A stretch of 64,000 bases of DNA. Source: CBDDHT01 sp965228615 (lineage in GTDB: Bacteria; Pseudomonadota; Alphaproteobacteria; Rhizobiales; Methyloligellaceae). Shown here piece by piece: positions 26,428-34,067 of this stretch (position 1 is its first letter; each line of letters begins with the position of its first letter). Location of the stretch: NCBI GenBank assembly GCA_965228615.1, contig CBDDHT010000004.1:3533702-3597701 (forward strand). The letters are read 5' to 3'. Both the position numbers and the translations under genes were made by a program. The notes beneath the pieces were generated by a model. It was not told the DNA's origin. It worked only from the letters and a program-made list of their open reading frames with translations, and did no database searches.

Positions 26428-26565
26428 TCTGCAGTGAAGGAAGCGACCTTCCTCATCGAGTCGCCTAGGCAAACGAAAGATGTCGGAAAAATCGGACAAT
26501 CCGGATTTGCAAGACATCGCGTGCGGGCGCCTTCGTTTGGCGCCCGCTTCCGCTTCCAAGCGCAA

Positions 26566-27060
26566 TCAATCGTTCTTGATTTCGATTGTTCGCTCGGGCT
26601 TCAACGCTTCCGGCTTCTTCTCGGCGACGATCTTGAGGACGCCTTTATCGAAACGGGCCTCGATTTTGCTGTCGTCCACCGTATCAGGCAGCCTCAGAGA
26701 GCGTTCGAACGCACCGTAGGTACGCTCAGACAGGAAGTAGTTGTCTTTCGTTTCCTCGCGCTCGTCCTTTTTCTCGCCTTTGACGGTCAGTGTGCCGTTG
26801 CTGACTGTCACCGAGACATCCTTCTCGTCGACGCCTGGCAGTTCAGCTTCGATTGTGAACTGTTTGTCGTTGTCGTGAACATCGAACTCCGGGACCATGA
26901 CGTTTTGGCCAAGTCCGCGCGATATCATTGTCGGCCATTGAGGCCAGTCGTTCTCGAAACGCCCGAACAAGCGGTTCATCTCGTCGCGCATCGTCGAGAA
27001 GGCCTCGGGTGTGCGTTGGGTGGGAGGAGCTGGGGTTTTTGGCAATTCGGTCGTTGTCAT
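26566..27060 (-). CDS. Hsp20/alpha-crystallin small heat-shock protein
   Basis: A 164-residue small chaperone. The alpha-crystallin domain covers about residues 55-155, with FTIEAELPGVDEKDVSVTV, the GTLTVKGEK strand and the ARFDKGVLKIVAEKKPE motif (the usual A-x-x-x-x-G-V-L). The N-terminal arm is short and Pro-rich, and the tail EIKND lacks a clear I-x-I motif. Small Hsps hold unfolding proteins for refolding. The ATG at 27060 has GGAGAG about 8 bases upstream and is preferred over 27075. The leader holds a small CTCTGC/GCAGAG hairpin and, further up, a Crp/Fnr-type box at 27205. Confidence 0.93.
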   Translation of the reverse strand: MTTTELPKTPAPPTQRTPEAFSTMRDEMNRLFGRFENDWPQWPTMISRGLGQNVMVPEFDVHDNDKQFTIEAELPGVDEKDVSVTVSNGTLTVKGEKKDEREETKDNYFLSERTYGAFERSLRLPDTVDDSKIEARFDKGVLKIVAEKKPEALKPERTIEIKND

Positions 27061-27204
27061 TTGCGTACTCTCCACTGATTTCGCCAGGCTGCTCTGCCGA
27101 ACAACGCAGAGTCACAGCCTGTCGCGAGTTGAAATTTGGAGGTCAGGTGTGCGGGCATCCAACCGCACGATGAATTCATTTAGGCGATTAGTGATCTGTG
27201 TGCG

Positions 27205-27218
27205 TTGACAGAGATCAG
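27205..27218 (-). promoter_or_regulatory. Crp/Fnr-type box upstream of hsp20
   Basis: Reads TTGACAGAGATCAG (CTGATCTCTGTCAA on the minus strand), with both half-sites intact. Centred about 150 bases upstream of the Hsp20 ATG and after the amidotransferase gene's end. Confidence 0.6.
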
Positions 27219-27326
27219 AGGATTGAAGTGTTTCTTGGCGCGCCGCCAAATATGTGTGGCGAATTTTTGTCCTACAACCGGAGTCAATGATTCAAATTTC
27301 ACGATTGTGCGTGGCCCAGCACACAT

Positions 27327-28178
27327 TCAGTCAGCGATCCCCTCGACCACGCGACGCATGAGTTCAGGGCCCATCGGATCGAAGTGAATGCGTACATCGG
27401 GGTCGACGCTGAATACGCTTCCGTTGGGGACGCCGAGCCACCGCTCATGGGTAATCGGCTCGGATGCGATTTCGACGGCCCGGTAGGCTTGTTTCGGGTC
27501 GTGATGCACATGCGGTCGGCCGCAGATATCGCAGTGGAAGACGTCCTCACGCTCCAGGAACCATAGCGTGCGGTTCATGCGGGATCCCGCCATATGGACG
27601 CCGTCGGTCCACAGCGTGTTGAGTGAGATTTTGGCGTCGGGTTCTACATCCGTTGACCAACGGACGATCTGGGTCAACCCGTCATGAAGGATCTCTCGAA
27701 GTTCCCGTTCGGGCTGCCGCATGGCGAGGGACAACAGGAAGCGGAAGACATGCTCACTGTCAGTCGAACCGTGGATCCCGCTCCGGTGAATTGGATCCAT
27801 GGCGTCGAGCATGTTTCCGCGGATCTTCTCGAATGCGGCAATTGTGCCGTTGTGGGCGAACAACCAGCGACCATGTTCGAATGGATGTGTGTTTTCGATT
27901 GAGGGCGGCCCAACCGTTGCGCGGCGAACATGAGCCACGACGGTTCGCGCATAGACCTTTGTCGCCGTCTTCTTGAATTGCTCGCCGCGATAGGCTGCCC
28001 AAGCCTGCTTTTCGAGTATGGGTATTCCGTCAGGATATTCCGCAACACCCCAGCCGTGCCCATGGGTCAGCCCTTCACGGTCGCCCATGCTTTGCGACAT
28101 CAGTGCGTTCTGTGCGTGAATGAGACTGCACTCGATGCGCGTAGGTTCGTTGGCGTGAAAGCCATATAGGCGGCACAT
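27327..28178 (-). CDS. Class II glutamine amidotransferase (YafJ/EgtC-like)
   Basis: A 283-residue Ntn-hydrolase. The protein starts Met-Cys (MCRLYGFHANEP), which fixes the start because Cys2 becomes the N-terminal nucleophile after Met removal. Other family marks are HGHGWGVAEY, ARTVVAHVRRAT and THPFEHGRWLFAHNGTIA. It should hydrolyse the gamma-amide of glutamine or a glutamyl peptide. There is no fused synthase domain, so it acts either as a stand-alone hydrolase, as EgtC does in ergothioneine synthesis, or with a partner. The divergent ATP-grasp gene 200 bases away, with a shared Crp/Fnr-type box, is the obvious candidate partner. Confidence 0.88.
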   Translation of the reverse strand: MCRLYGFHANEPTRIECSLIHAQNALMSQSMGDREGLTHGHGWGVAEYPDGIPILEKQAWAAYRGEQFKKTATKVYARTVVAHVRRATVGPPSIENTHPFEHGRWLFAHNGTIAAFEKIRGNMLDAMDPIHRSGIHGSTDSEHVFRFLLSLAMRQPERELREILHDGLTQIVRWSTDVEPDAKISLNTLWTDGVHMAGSRMNRTLWFLEREDVFHCDICGRPHVHHDPKQAYRAVEIASEPITHERWLGVPNGSVFSVDPDVRIHFDPMGPELMRRVVEGIAD

Positions 28179-28260
28179 GTTATGGTACCCGACGTTTGTT
28201 TCAGGCTGCCAAGCAAGGCGACGAATTTGCCGAACATAGCGTTTCCCTTGCTGACGGTAT

Positions 28261-28274
28261 TTGATGACGATCAG
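28261..28274. promoter_or_regulatory. Crp/Fnr-type box between the amidotransferase and ATP-grasp genes
   Basis: Reads TTGATGACGATCAG. It is 83 bases upstream of the amidotransferase ATG and about 110 bases upstream of the preferred ATP-grasp ATG, so it can serve both divergent genes. Confidence 0.6.
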
Positions 28275-28377
28275 GGTCGCCGGCAGCGATGTCGCCTAGG
28301 GTCGATGGTCATATGCGCCGCTCTTGATTTTCGGTCTTCTGCGCGAACTGGGTATGGATGTTCTGGATAATGGTGGG

Positions 28378-29853
28378 ATGAGCCGAAATTCTATTCCACT
28401 GCTGGGGCACTACAGCTCGGAGTTATCTTCGGCAGTCGAAAAGCGGCTTGACGCCATCGCCAGGCGCCTCACGACCAATCAGCCAACCCTAAACGCCACC
28501 GACGTGTTCAGTCCGCGTGTCTGTTCGGGCATGCTGGACGGCCCGGCATTGCTGATCGGCGATCACCGAGAGATTGCGCTTGGAACACCGCAGAGCGCGG
28601 AACGTTACGAGTATCGGATTTCGAATCTGGCCGCTGACGGTGATCTGCTTTTGATCGGTGGCAACAGGGATCCGGCCTATGAGCGCTACCGCGAGATCGA
28701 CCTGGGTCTCGGTGCCATCGACGTCATTGAGCTTCCGGCGCCGGACCGGTCTTGGCAGACACCACTCGCCAAGCGGTGCCTCGCCGATCAGGCTGCACTT
28801 GATCTGATCGTGGAGCGGGCGAGGCAGGCGGGTAAACTCACGGTGCTGCCATATATTGGCAGCGGCAGCGTTTGGGTTCTGGCAGGCGTCATCGCTGAAC
28901 ACGCCAAGGTGCCGGTGCGAGTTGCCGCGCCTCCTCCAAATCTTACCCGTTGCGTGAATGACAAAGTCTGGTTTTCAAGGCGTGTCTCGGAGCTTCTCGG
29001 GCAGAATGCGCAGCCAAAGTTTCACTCGGTCTATGGGCCGTCGGCACTCGCCGCCTATGTGGCCAAATTGGCGCGGCGGGTGGAACGTGTGGTTGTCAAA
29101 GTGCCCGATAGCGCCGGGTCGGCTGGCAATCTGGTTCTGTCCTCAAAAGACATCGCATCCTTGTCGCCAAGACAGTTGCGAACGCATTTGCTGTCCATTC
29201 TGAACGGGATCGGATGGAGGGGAAAATACCCATTGCTGGTTCAGGTTTGGGATTCTCCGGTTGTCGCCACCCCATCCGTACAGATTTGGATTCCTGATCG
29301 ACGAGACGGTCCGCCCATTCTTGAAGGCATGTTCGAACAGATTGTGGCCGGGGTCGGAGGGGAGTTCGTGGGCTCGGTTCCCGTTTCGCTGCCGCAGCGC
29401 TGTACTGACGTGATCATGGCAGAGGCCCTCCAACTCGCAACCCTGTTCCAACATATGGGCTATTTCGGCCGATGCAGTCTCGATGCCGTGATTGCCGGCA
29501 ACGACTACAACGATGCAGATCTGCATTGGATCGAGTGCAACGGACGCTGGGGCGGCGTATCGGTTCCCATGACGCTTGCCAATCGCCTGGCCGGGGATTG
29601 GAGTCGCCGATCATTCGTCGTTGTGCAATCGGCGCATCTGGATTTCGAGCAGCGGACAATCCCTGAAATCCTGGATCTCTTGGGGGCGAACCTGTATCGG
29701 GCTTCGACGCACCAGGAAGGCATCGTCCTCGTTTCACCGCTAGGCACAACACTCGGCCGTTCCATCAATCTCATGGCGATTGCGGAAACGGATGGACGGG
29801 CGCAAACAATGGCGCGTCAGGCCGTTGAGCGGCTTACTGGTGATGGCCGTTGA
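28378..29853 (+). CDS. ATP-grasp ligase with N-terminal pre-ATP-grasp domain (PGM1-related peptide ligase type)
   Basis: A protein of about 491 residues. The first half has a Rossmann-like pre-ATP-grasp domain (LLIGGNRDPAYERYREIDLGLG), and the second an ATP-grasp domain with VERVVVKVPDSAGSAGN as the nucleotide-lid strand and IECNGRWGGVSVP holding the metal ligands Glu386 and Asn388. This resembles peptide ligase PGM1-related proteins, which join carboxylates to amines using ATP. I chose the ATG at 28378, preceded by GGTGGG; another is at 28354 and the frame is open from a TTG at 28324. The substrate is unknown. Divergent pairing with a class II amidotransferase suggests formation and trimming of an amide or gamma-glutamyl compound. 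Confidence 0.75.
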   Translation: MSRNSIPLLGHYSSELSSAVEKRLDAIARRLTTNQPTLNATDVFSPRVCSGMLDGPALLIGDHREIALGTPQSAERYEYRISNLAADGDLLLIGGNRDPAYERYREIDLGLGAIDVIELPAPDRSWQTPLAKRCLADQAALDLIVERARQAGKLTVLPYIGSGSVWVLAGVIAEHAKVPVRVAAPPPNLTRCVNDKVWFSRRVSELLGQNAQPKFHSVYGPSALAAYVAKLARRVERVVVKVPDSAGSAGNLVLSSKDIASLSPRQLRTHLLSILNGIGWRGKYPLLVQVWDSPVVATPSVQIWIPDRRDGPPILEGMFEQIVAGVGGEFVGSVPVSLPQRCTDVIMAEALQLATLFQHMGYFGRCSLDAVIAGNDYNDADLHWIECNGRWGGVSVPMTLANRLAGDWSRRSFVVVQSAHLDFEQRTIPEILDLLGANLYRASTHQEGIVLVSPLGTTLGRSINLMAIAETDGRAQTMARQAVERLTGDGR

Positions 29854-30377
29854 ACGAGACGAGCGGCATATGCAATTAAACAAGTATCTCATCGGTAGAA
29901 GAAAACGTCGCCGCTTTTTACATTTTTCTGCACGCAACAGAAAATGCCCTAGCTATTTCTGAACGGCCCAGAGCACAGAGAACACAAGCGAGCGCTTGAT
30001 GGTCTTTTGTCGGGGCTCGCTTACTTGCTGTTCGCTTTGTTTCTATGCCATCGAACACATAGCTCCGATATACGAGGCTATGTGCTGAGAGCCCGCCCGG
30101 TCCTCCAATATGCGACGTTCTCCATCACTAAACCGGATTGACACCGGAGGCGTGCGTATTTGCGGCTGGGTTTGGCGTTTGCTGAGGCCCTGAATTTGTC
30201 TTGCAGTGATTTGGGTGCTGAAGGACAACTCATCTTTGCTGCTCCTCAATCCCAGACTCCGAGTACAAAAGCTGATGGTTCCAGTCTTCCAGAGGCTCAA
30301 AGAGAGTGTTCGAAGTCGCGCCACCTAGGCGCGCCATTTCCTCCAGTGTCCGACCTAGCAATTCCCGCGGATCGGAT
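29854..30377. other. Gene-poor interval with a decayed mobilisation gene
   Basis: A 524-base region between the ATP-grasp and NIPSNAP genes, lower in GC than its surroundings. It contains the mobilisation-protein remnant described separately (29918-30162) and an 8-bp stem (AAGCGAGC/GCTCGCTT, 29986-30022) inside that remnant. Nothing else is recognisable. Confidence 0.6.
29918..30162 (-). pseudogene. Remnant of a MobC-like plasmid mobilisation protein
   Basis: Read on the minus strand, the sequence gives TPPVSIRFSDGERRILEDRAG, then ASYIGA; after a one-base deletion near 30070 it continues AYVFDGIETKRTAS, RAPTKDHQALACVLCALGRS and EIAR before a TAA at 29918. The order (an SxRFxxxER helix, A-x-Y-I-R-x-x-x-F, then VKDHxALAxVLxxLGxS) is the pattern of MobC-type relaxosome accessory proteins of plasmids and integrative elements. 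The start region is missing and the end is degenerate, so the gene is dead. It is the only mobile-element trace in the window. Confidence 0.6.
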
Positions 30378-30995
30378 CTACTGCAGCGGCGAAAAAGACG
30401 CCGGCAACAATATCTTGTTCTCCTGCCTGACCGAAAACTGCCGTGCACCCTTCGGCGGCCAGATGCCCTTGGCCTCGGCCTCCGCGCGGATCTCGCTACG
30501 GTGCTGCAAACTCTCGTACGGCCAGACATGGACATACCGATTGAGCGGCCCATTCTCGCTGATCATCGCGAGGAGCAATGGCGAAAGCTTCTGGCGTTCA
30601 TCCAGCGCCTCTTCCCAGCGTTTCACGACCTCGGCAAAACTGCCTGGCTTGAATGTGTAGATGCGCATTTCATAAATCGGGCCGAGGTTGCCGGTTTTCA
30701 GCTCCGGGCAGAACGGCGCCGGCACATAGATGTCGGAATGGGCATTATCCAGAATGTCATAGACATGGGGCGGCCAGTTTTCGTCCTTTGATGCCTCAGT
30801 GCGAATGCGCTGGCGCTCGCCCGGGTCCTCATAGGGCCAGATATGCACGACTTGATGCAGCGGCCCGATATCGGTGTACCAGAAGCCTGCCGCCTTGGAA
30901 TATTTCGTGCGGTGCTCATAGACCGCGCCGATGCGCTCAAGCAGTTCCCCGGCCTTGCCGGGCACGCAATTGTAGGTGCGCATTTCATAGATCAT
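30378..30995 (-). CDS. NIPSNAP family protein, two repeats
   Basis: A 205-residue protein of two NIPSNAP (ferredoxin-like) units. The first starts MIYEMRTYNCVPGKAGELLE and the second IYEMRIYTFKPGSFAEVVKR near residue 106, and both contain the HVVHIWPYE/YVHVWPYESL motif. Family members are dimeric alpha-beta barrels; in bacteria several sit beside fatty acid or aromatic degradation genes, but the reaction is unknown. GAGGGAACGGC precedes the ATG. It diverges from the acyl-CoA synthetase gene, so the pair may share a promoter region and act on the same substrate. Confidence 0.88.
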   Translation of the reverse strand: MIYEMRTYNCVPGKAGELLERIGAVYEHRTKYSKAAGFWYTDIGPLHQVVHIWPYEDPGERQRIRTEASKDENWPPHVYDILDNAHSDIYVPAPFCPELKTGNLGPIYEMRIYTFKPGSFAEVVKRWEEALDERQKLSPLLLAMISENGPLNRYVHVWPYESLQHRSEIRAEAEAKGIWPPKGARQFSVRQENKILLPASFSPLQ

Positions 30996-31154
30996 GCCGT
31001 TCCCTCACTTGCTCTGCCGATGTTGCCCTCGGCGCCGTTCGCATTTAATCACAGTTGCATCCAAATTCCGACCGATGCCGCCTGGATCTGGCGTCTCAAA
31101 ACACGATTGTGAGAAACGCCGGTCCGGTCCACCCCATGACCGAGCAAGAGACCT

Positions 31155-32768
31155 ATGTATCGACTACAGCTTTCAGAATCCCTGGTTTCAGCGCAGGCCG
31201 ACGACGCCGTCTGGGAGATCACAGTCGGTGATCTTCTGCGCAAGGTCGCCGCGGAACACCCTACCGCGCCAGCGCTTGTCGAAGTCGATCTCGCCGGCAA
31301 AACCGGTCGGCGCTGGACCTATGAGGAATTGCGCACCCAATCCGAAGAGCTCGCGATGGCGCTCGCCAGCCGGTTTGAATCGGGCGAGCGGGTCACGGTG
31401 TGGGCGCCAAACAGTCCGGAGTGGGTTCTGATGGAATATGCCTGTGCGTTGGCAGGCCTTGTTCTGGTCACGGCGAACCCGGCATACCAGACGAGCGAAC
31501 TGCGCTATGTACTCGAGCAGTCCGGCTCGGTTGCTCTGTTCATGGTCGAGAGTTTTCGCGGCAATCCGATGGCCAGGATTGCAGCGGAAGCCGCCGAGAA
31601 CCTGGCCGGGTTGCGGGAAATCGTCGATCTGAACGACAAGGCGGCGCTCAACCGGTGCGGCGCGAACAAACCCAAGCTGCCATCGGTGAAACCGGAGGAC
31701 GCGGCGCAGATCCAATACACGTCGGGCACGACAGGATTTCCGAAAGGTGCCGTTCTCAGTCATCGCGGTCTGGTAAACAATGCCCGGTTTTATGCCGCAC
31801 GGTGCAATACCCAGCGGGACACCGTCTGGATCAACATCATGCCGATGTTCCACACGAGCGGATGCGGCATGGTCACGCTCGGCTGTCTGCAGGCAGCCTC
31901 CAAGATGGTCCTCGTCGGTCTTTTCGACCCCGATAGCGTTGTCCAACTGATCGAAGATGAGCGCGCGACGATTATTCTCGGTGTGCCGACAATGGTCGTC
32001 GGCCTTGCCGAGGCACAAGAGCGATCCCCACGCGATGTATCGTCCCTGAAGCTTGTGAGCTCCGGCGGCGCCATGGTTGCACCGGAACTGGTGCGCCGTG
32101 TCACCACACTCTTCGGTTGCGCTTTCTCGACATTGTACGGACAGACGGAATCGAGTCCTGTGATCACCCAGCACCATCTGGAGGACTCCGTCGACGATAT
32201 CTGCAGCACCATCGGCCAGCCGGTATCGCAGACCGCAGTCTCCATTCGCAGCCTGGACGAAAACTGCGTCGTGCCGGTCGGCTCCGTCGGCGAGATCTGT
32301 TCGCGCGGTCCCTGCACGATGATCGGATATCATGGCAATGAGGCCGCGACTGCCGAGGCAATCGACACGGATGGCTGGCTGCATACCGGCGATCTCGGCA
32401 CCATGGACGCGCGGGGCTATGTTCGCATCACCGGACGCGTGAAAGAAATGATCATTCGCGGCGGTGAAAACCACTTTCCTGCCGAAATAGAAAATGTGCT
32501 GATCGAGCACCCCGATGTTGCCGAGGTCGCCGTCGTCGGAATTCCGGATGACAAGTGGGGCGAGATCATCGCCTGCTTCATCCGGTCCGAAGGCGACAAG
32601 CCTCTTGAGAAAGACGCGCTCCATCATCACTGCCGCGCAAATCTCGCGCCGCAGAAAACGCCGGCGATCTGGTGCCAGTTGCCGGCATTCCCGCAAACAG
32701 GGTCCGGCAAAATCCAGAAGTTCAAGCTTCGGGACGGATTTCTGGCGGGCGACTACGCGCCGTTGTGA
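31155..32768 (+). CDS. Acyl-CoA synthetase (AMP-binding family)
   Basis: A 537-residue adenylate-forming enzyme. Motifs in order are YTSGTTGFPKGAV (phosphate loop), TLYGQTESSPV (adenine binding), GWLHTGDLGTMDARGYV (hinge and ribose binding) and PQTGSGKIQKF (the Lys that completes adenylation). The overall pattern fits medium/long-chain acyl-CoA or 2,3-dihydroxybenzoate-AMP-like synthetases of the FadK/AcsM type. It activates a carboxylic acid to its acyl-CoA. The chain length or ring substrate cannot be inferred. The NIPSNAP gene is divergent, and the NTPase-ABC cluster follows 230 bases downstream. Confidence 0.88.
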   Translation: MYRLQLSESLVSAQADDAVWEITVGDLLRKVAAEHPTAPALVEVDLAGKTGRRWTYEELRTQSEELAMALASRFESGERVTVWAPNSPEWVLMEYACALAGLVLVTANPAYQTSELRYVLEQSGSVALFMVESFRGNPMARIAAEAAENLAGLREIVDLNDKAALNRCGANKPKLPSVKPEDAAQIQYTSGTTGFPKGAVLSHRGLVNNARFYAARCNTQRDTVWINIMPMFHTSGCGMVTLGCLQAASKMVLVGLFDPDSVVQLIEDERATIILGVPTMVVGLAEAQERSPRDVSSLKLVSSGGAMVAPELVRRVTTLFGCAFSTLYGQTESSPVITQHHLEDSVDDICSTIGQPVSQTAVSIRSLDENCVVPVGSVGEICSRGPCTMIGYHGNEAATAEAIDTDGWLHTGDLGTMDARGYVRITGRVKEMIIRGGENHFPAEIENVLIEHPDVAEVAVVGIPDDKWGEIIACFIRSEGDKPLEKDALHHHCRANLAPQKTPAIWCQLPAFPQTGSGKIQKFKLRDGFLAGDYAPL

Positions 32769-32996
32769 GCCGGCATCGATCAGCCGACTGCCATCCGAGG
32801 CGTGAGGAACTGCCCGCCGTCCTCTGACTCTGATGCCAGCTAATGCAGCACAACTTGAACGCGCCTCGGGGCACGGATTGTCCCTTTCATCAACTTTTCA
32901 TGTGCCCTTTAGACTGCATTCATTGCCTGGACAGGTTGGTGCAGCAAAAAGTCGTCAGATTGGTTCCACGGAAGCTTGAAACAACGAGGAACCGCA

Positions 32997-34067
32997 ATGA
33001 AGCAGATTGGCAAGAACCTGGCTCACGTCCCGCTGTCGGCGAAATGGGCCTTTACAACACGGCGGGTGAATCGCGAACACGTCGCAGGCATCAACCACAA
33101 CTGCCGCCATGCCGTGGCGGGAGATCTGGTGATCGCAGAAATTGTGTGTATCGGACAACATAAGAAACTGCAGCTTGCGGAAGGACGCTATGCGGAAAGC
33201 TATAAGGGCGACATCGCCGTTATGGTCTGCGGCGACCGTTATGCACCTGACCAGTTCGAAGGCTATGCCGAACTCAACAGCGATGAGTGTGACATGATCG
33301 CAGCGGGCGGCATCATCGGCCGGATGAAAGCTGCCCATGACAAGATGGCCAAACCAACCACGCTCCGCCCTCTTGGCCTTCTCACCAATGCAGTTGGCGA
33401 CACGATCAACATTGCGTCCTATTCCATCTCTTCCTCGACTATTCCCGATCATGTGACTGTCATTGGGGTTTTCGGGGCCTCGATGAATGCCGGCAAAACG
33501 ACGGCCGCGGTCAGTCTTGCCCACGGTCTCAAAAAAAGTGGCCTTGCCGTCGAAGGCGTCAAAGCCACCGGAACCGGGGCATTCGGCGATTTCAACGCAT
33601 TTCGCGATGCGGGAATTCCCGTCACCGACTTTACGGATGCCGGCATGGGAACGACTTACCGGATGCCGCTCGAGCGGATCGAAAGGGGCTTTGAAGCACT
33701 CGTCGGTGCGGCCGCCACGCGAGGAGCCGAGGTGGTTGTCGTCGAAATTGCCGATGGTGTGTTTCAGGCCGAAACAGCCGAGATTTTGAAAAGCAGCTGG
33801 ATCAAGGACCGTTTTGACGCGGTAATGTTTGCAGCTCCCGACGCATTGGGCGCCGTGGGTGGCGTTTCCATTCTCAAACATTACGGCCTGCTTCCGTTCG
33901 CCATCTCAGGCAAAGTCACCTGCTCGCCTCTGGCGGTCCGTGAAGCGGAGAATGCGACCCACACGGCACTGCTGTCACGGGATGCGCTTCTCGACCCTGA
34001 CCAGCTGATGCCGGCTGTTGCGCACTTGCTGCGTGACCCCGACAACAACAGAAAAATTGCAGCGTGA
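32997..34067 (+). CDS. P-loop NTPase of the DUF1611/dethiobiotin-synthetase-like group
   Basis: About 356 residues. The N-terminal 140 residues are mainly beta-rich (AGDLVIAEIVCIGQHKKLQL, GDRYAPDQFEGYAEL). The C-terminal part is a P-loop domain with Walker A GASMNAGKTT (160-169) and Walker B VVVVEIADG, closest in layout to dethiobiotin synthetase/DUF1611 proteins. GAGGA lies 8 bases before the ATG. The stop overlaps the GTG start of the ABC exporter gene (GTGA), which makes co-translation with an exporter unusual and interesting. The substrate is not known; activation of a small molecule before export is one inference. Confidence 0.75.
   Translation: MKQIGKNLAHVPLSAKWAFTTRRVNREHVAGINHNCRHAVAGDLVIAEIVCIGQHKKLQLAEGRYAESYKGDIAVMVCGDRYAPDQFEGYAELNSDECDMIAAGGIIGRMKAAHDKMAKPTTLRPLGLLTNAVGDTINIASYSISSSTIPDHVTVIGVFGASMNAGKTTAAVSLAHGLKKSGLAVEGVKATGTGAFGDFNAFRDAGIPVTDFTDAGMGTTYRMPLERIERGFEALVGAAATRGAEVVVVEIADGVFQAETAEILKSSWIKDRFDAVMFAAPDALGAVGGVSILKHYGLLPFAISGKVTCSPLAVREAENATHTALLSRDALLDPDQLMPAVAHLLRDPDNNRKIAA

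Noticed and set aside
27092..27111. RNA thermosensor in the hsp20 leader
   Set aside because: Only a 6-bp hairpin (CTCTGC/GCAGAG) that does not cover the ribosome site; too little to claim a ROSE-type element.
31188..32696. 502-codon open frame opposite the acyl-CoA synthetase
   Set aside because: Antisense shadow; the plus-strand enzyme has complete motifs and the shadow has none.
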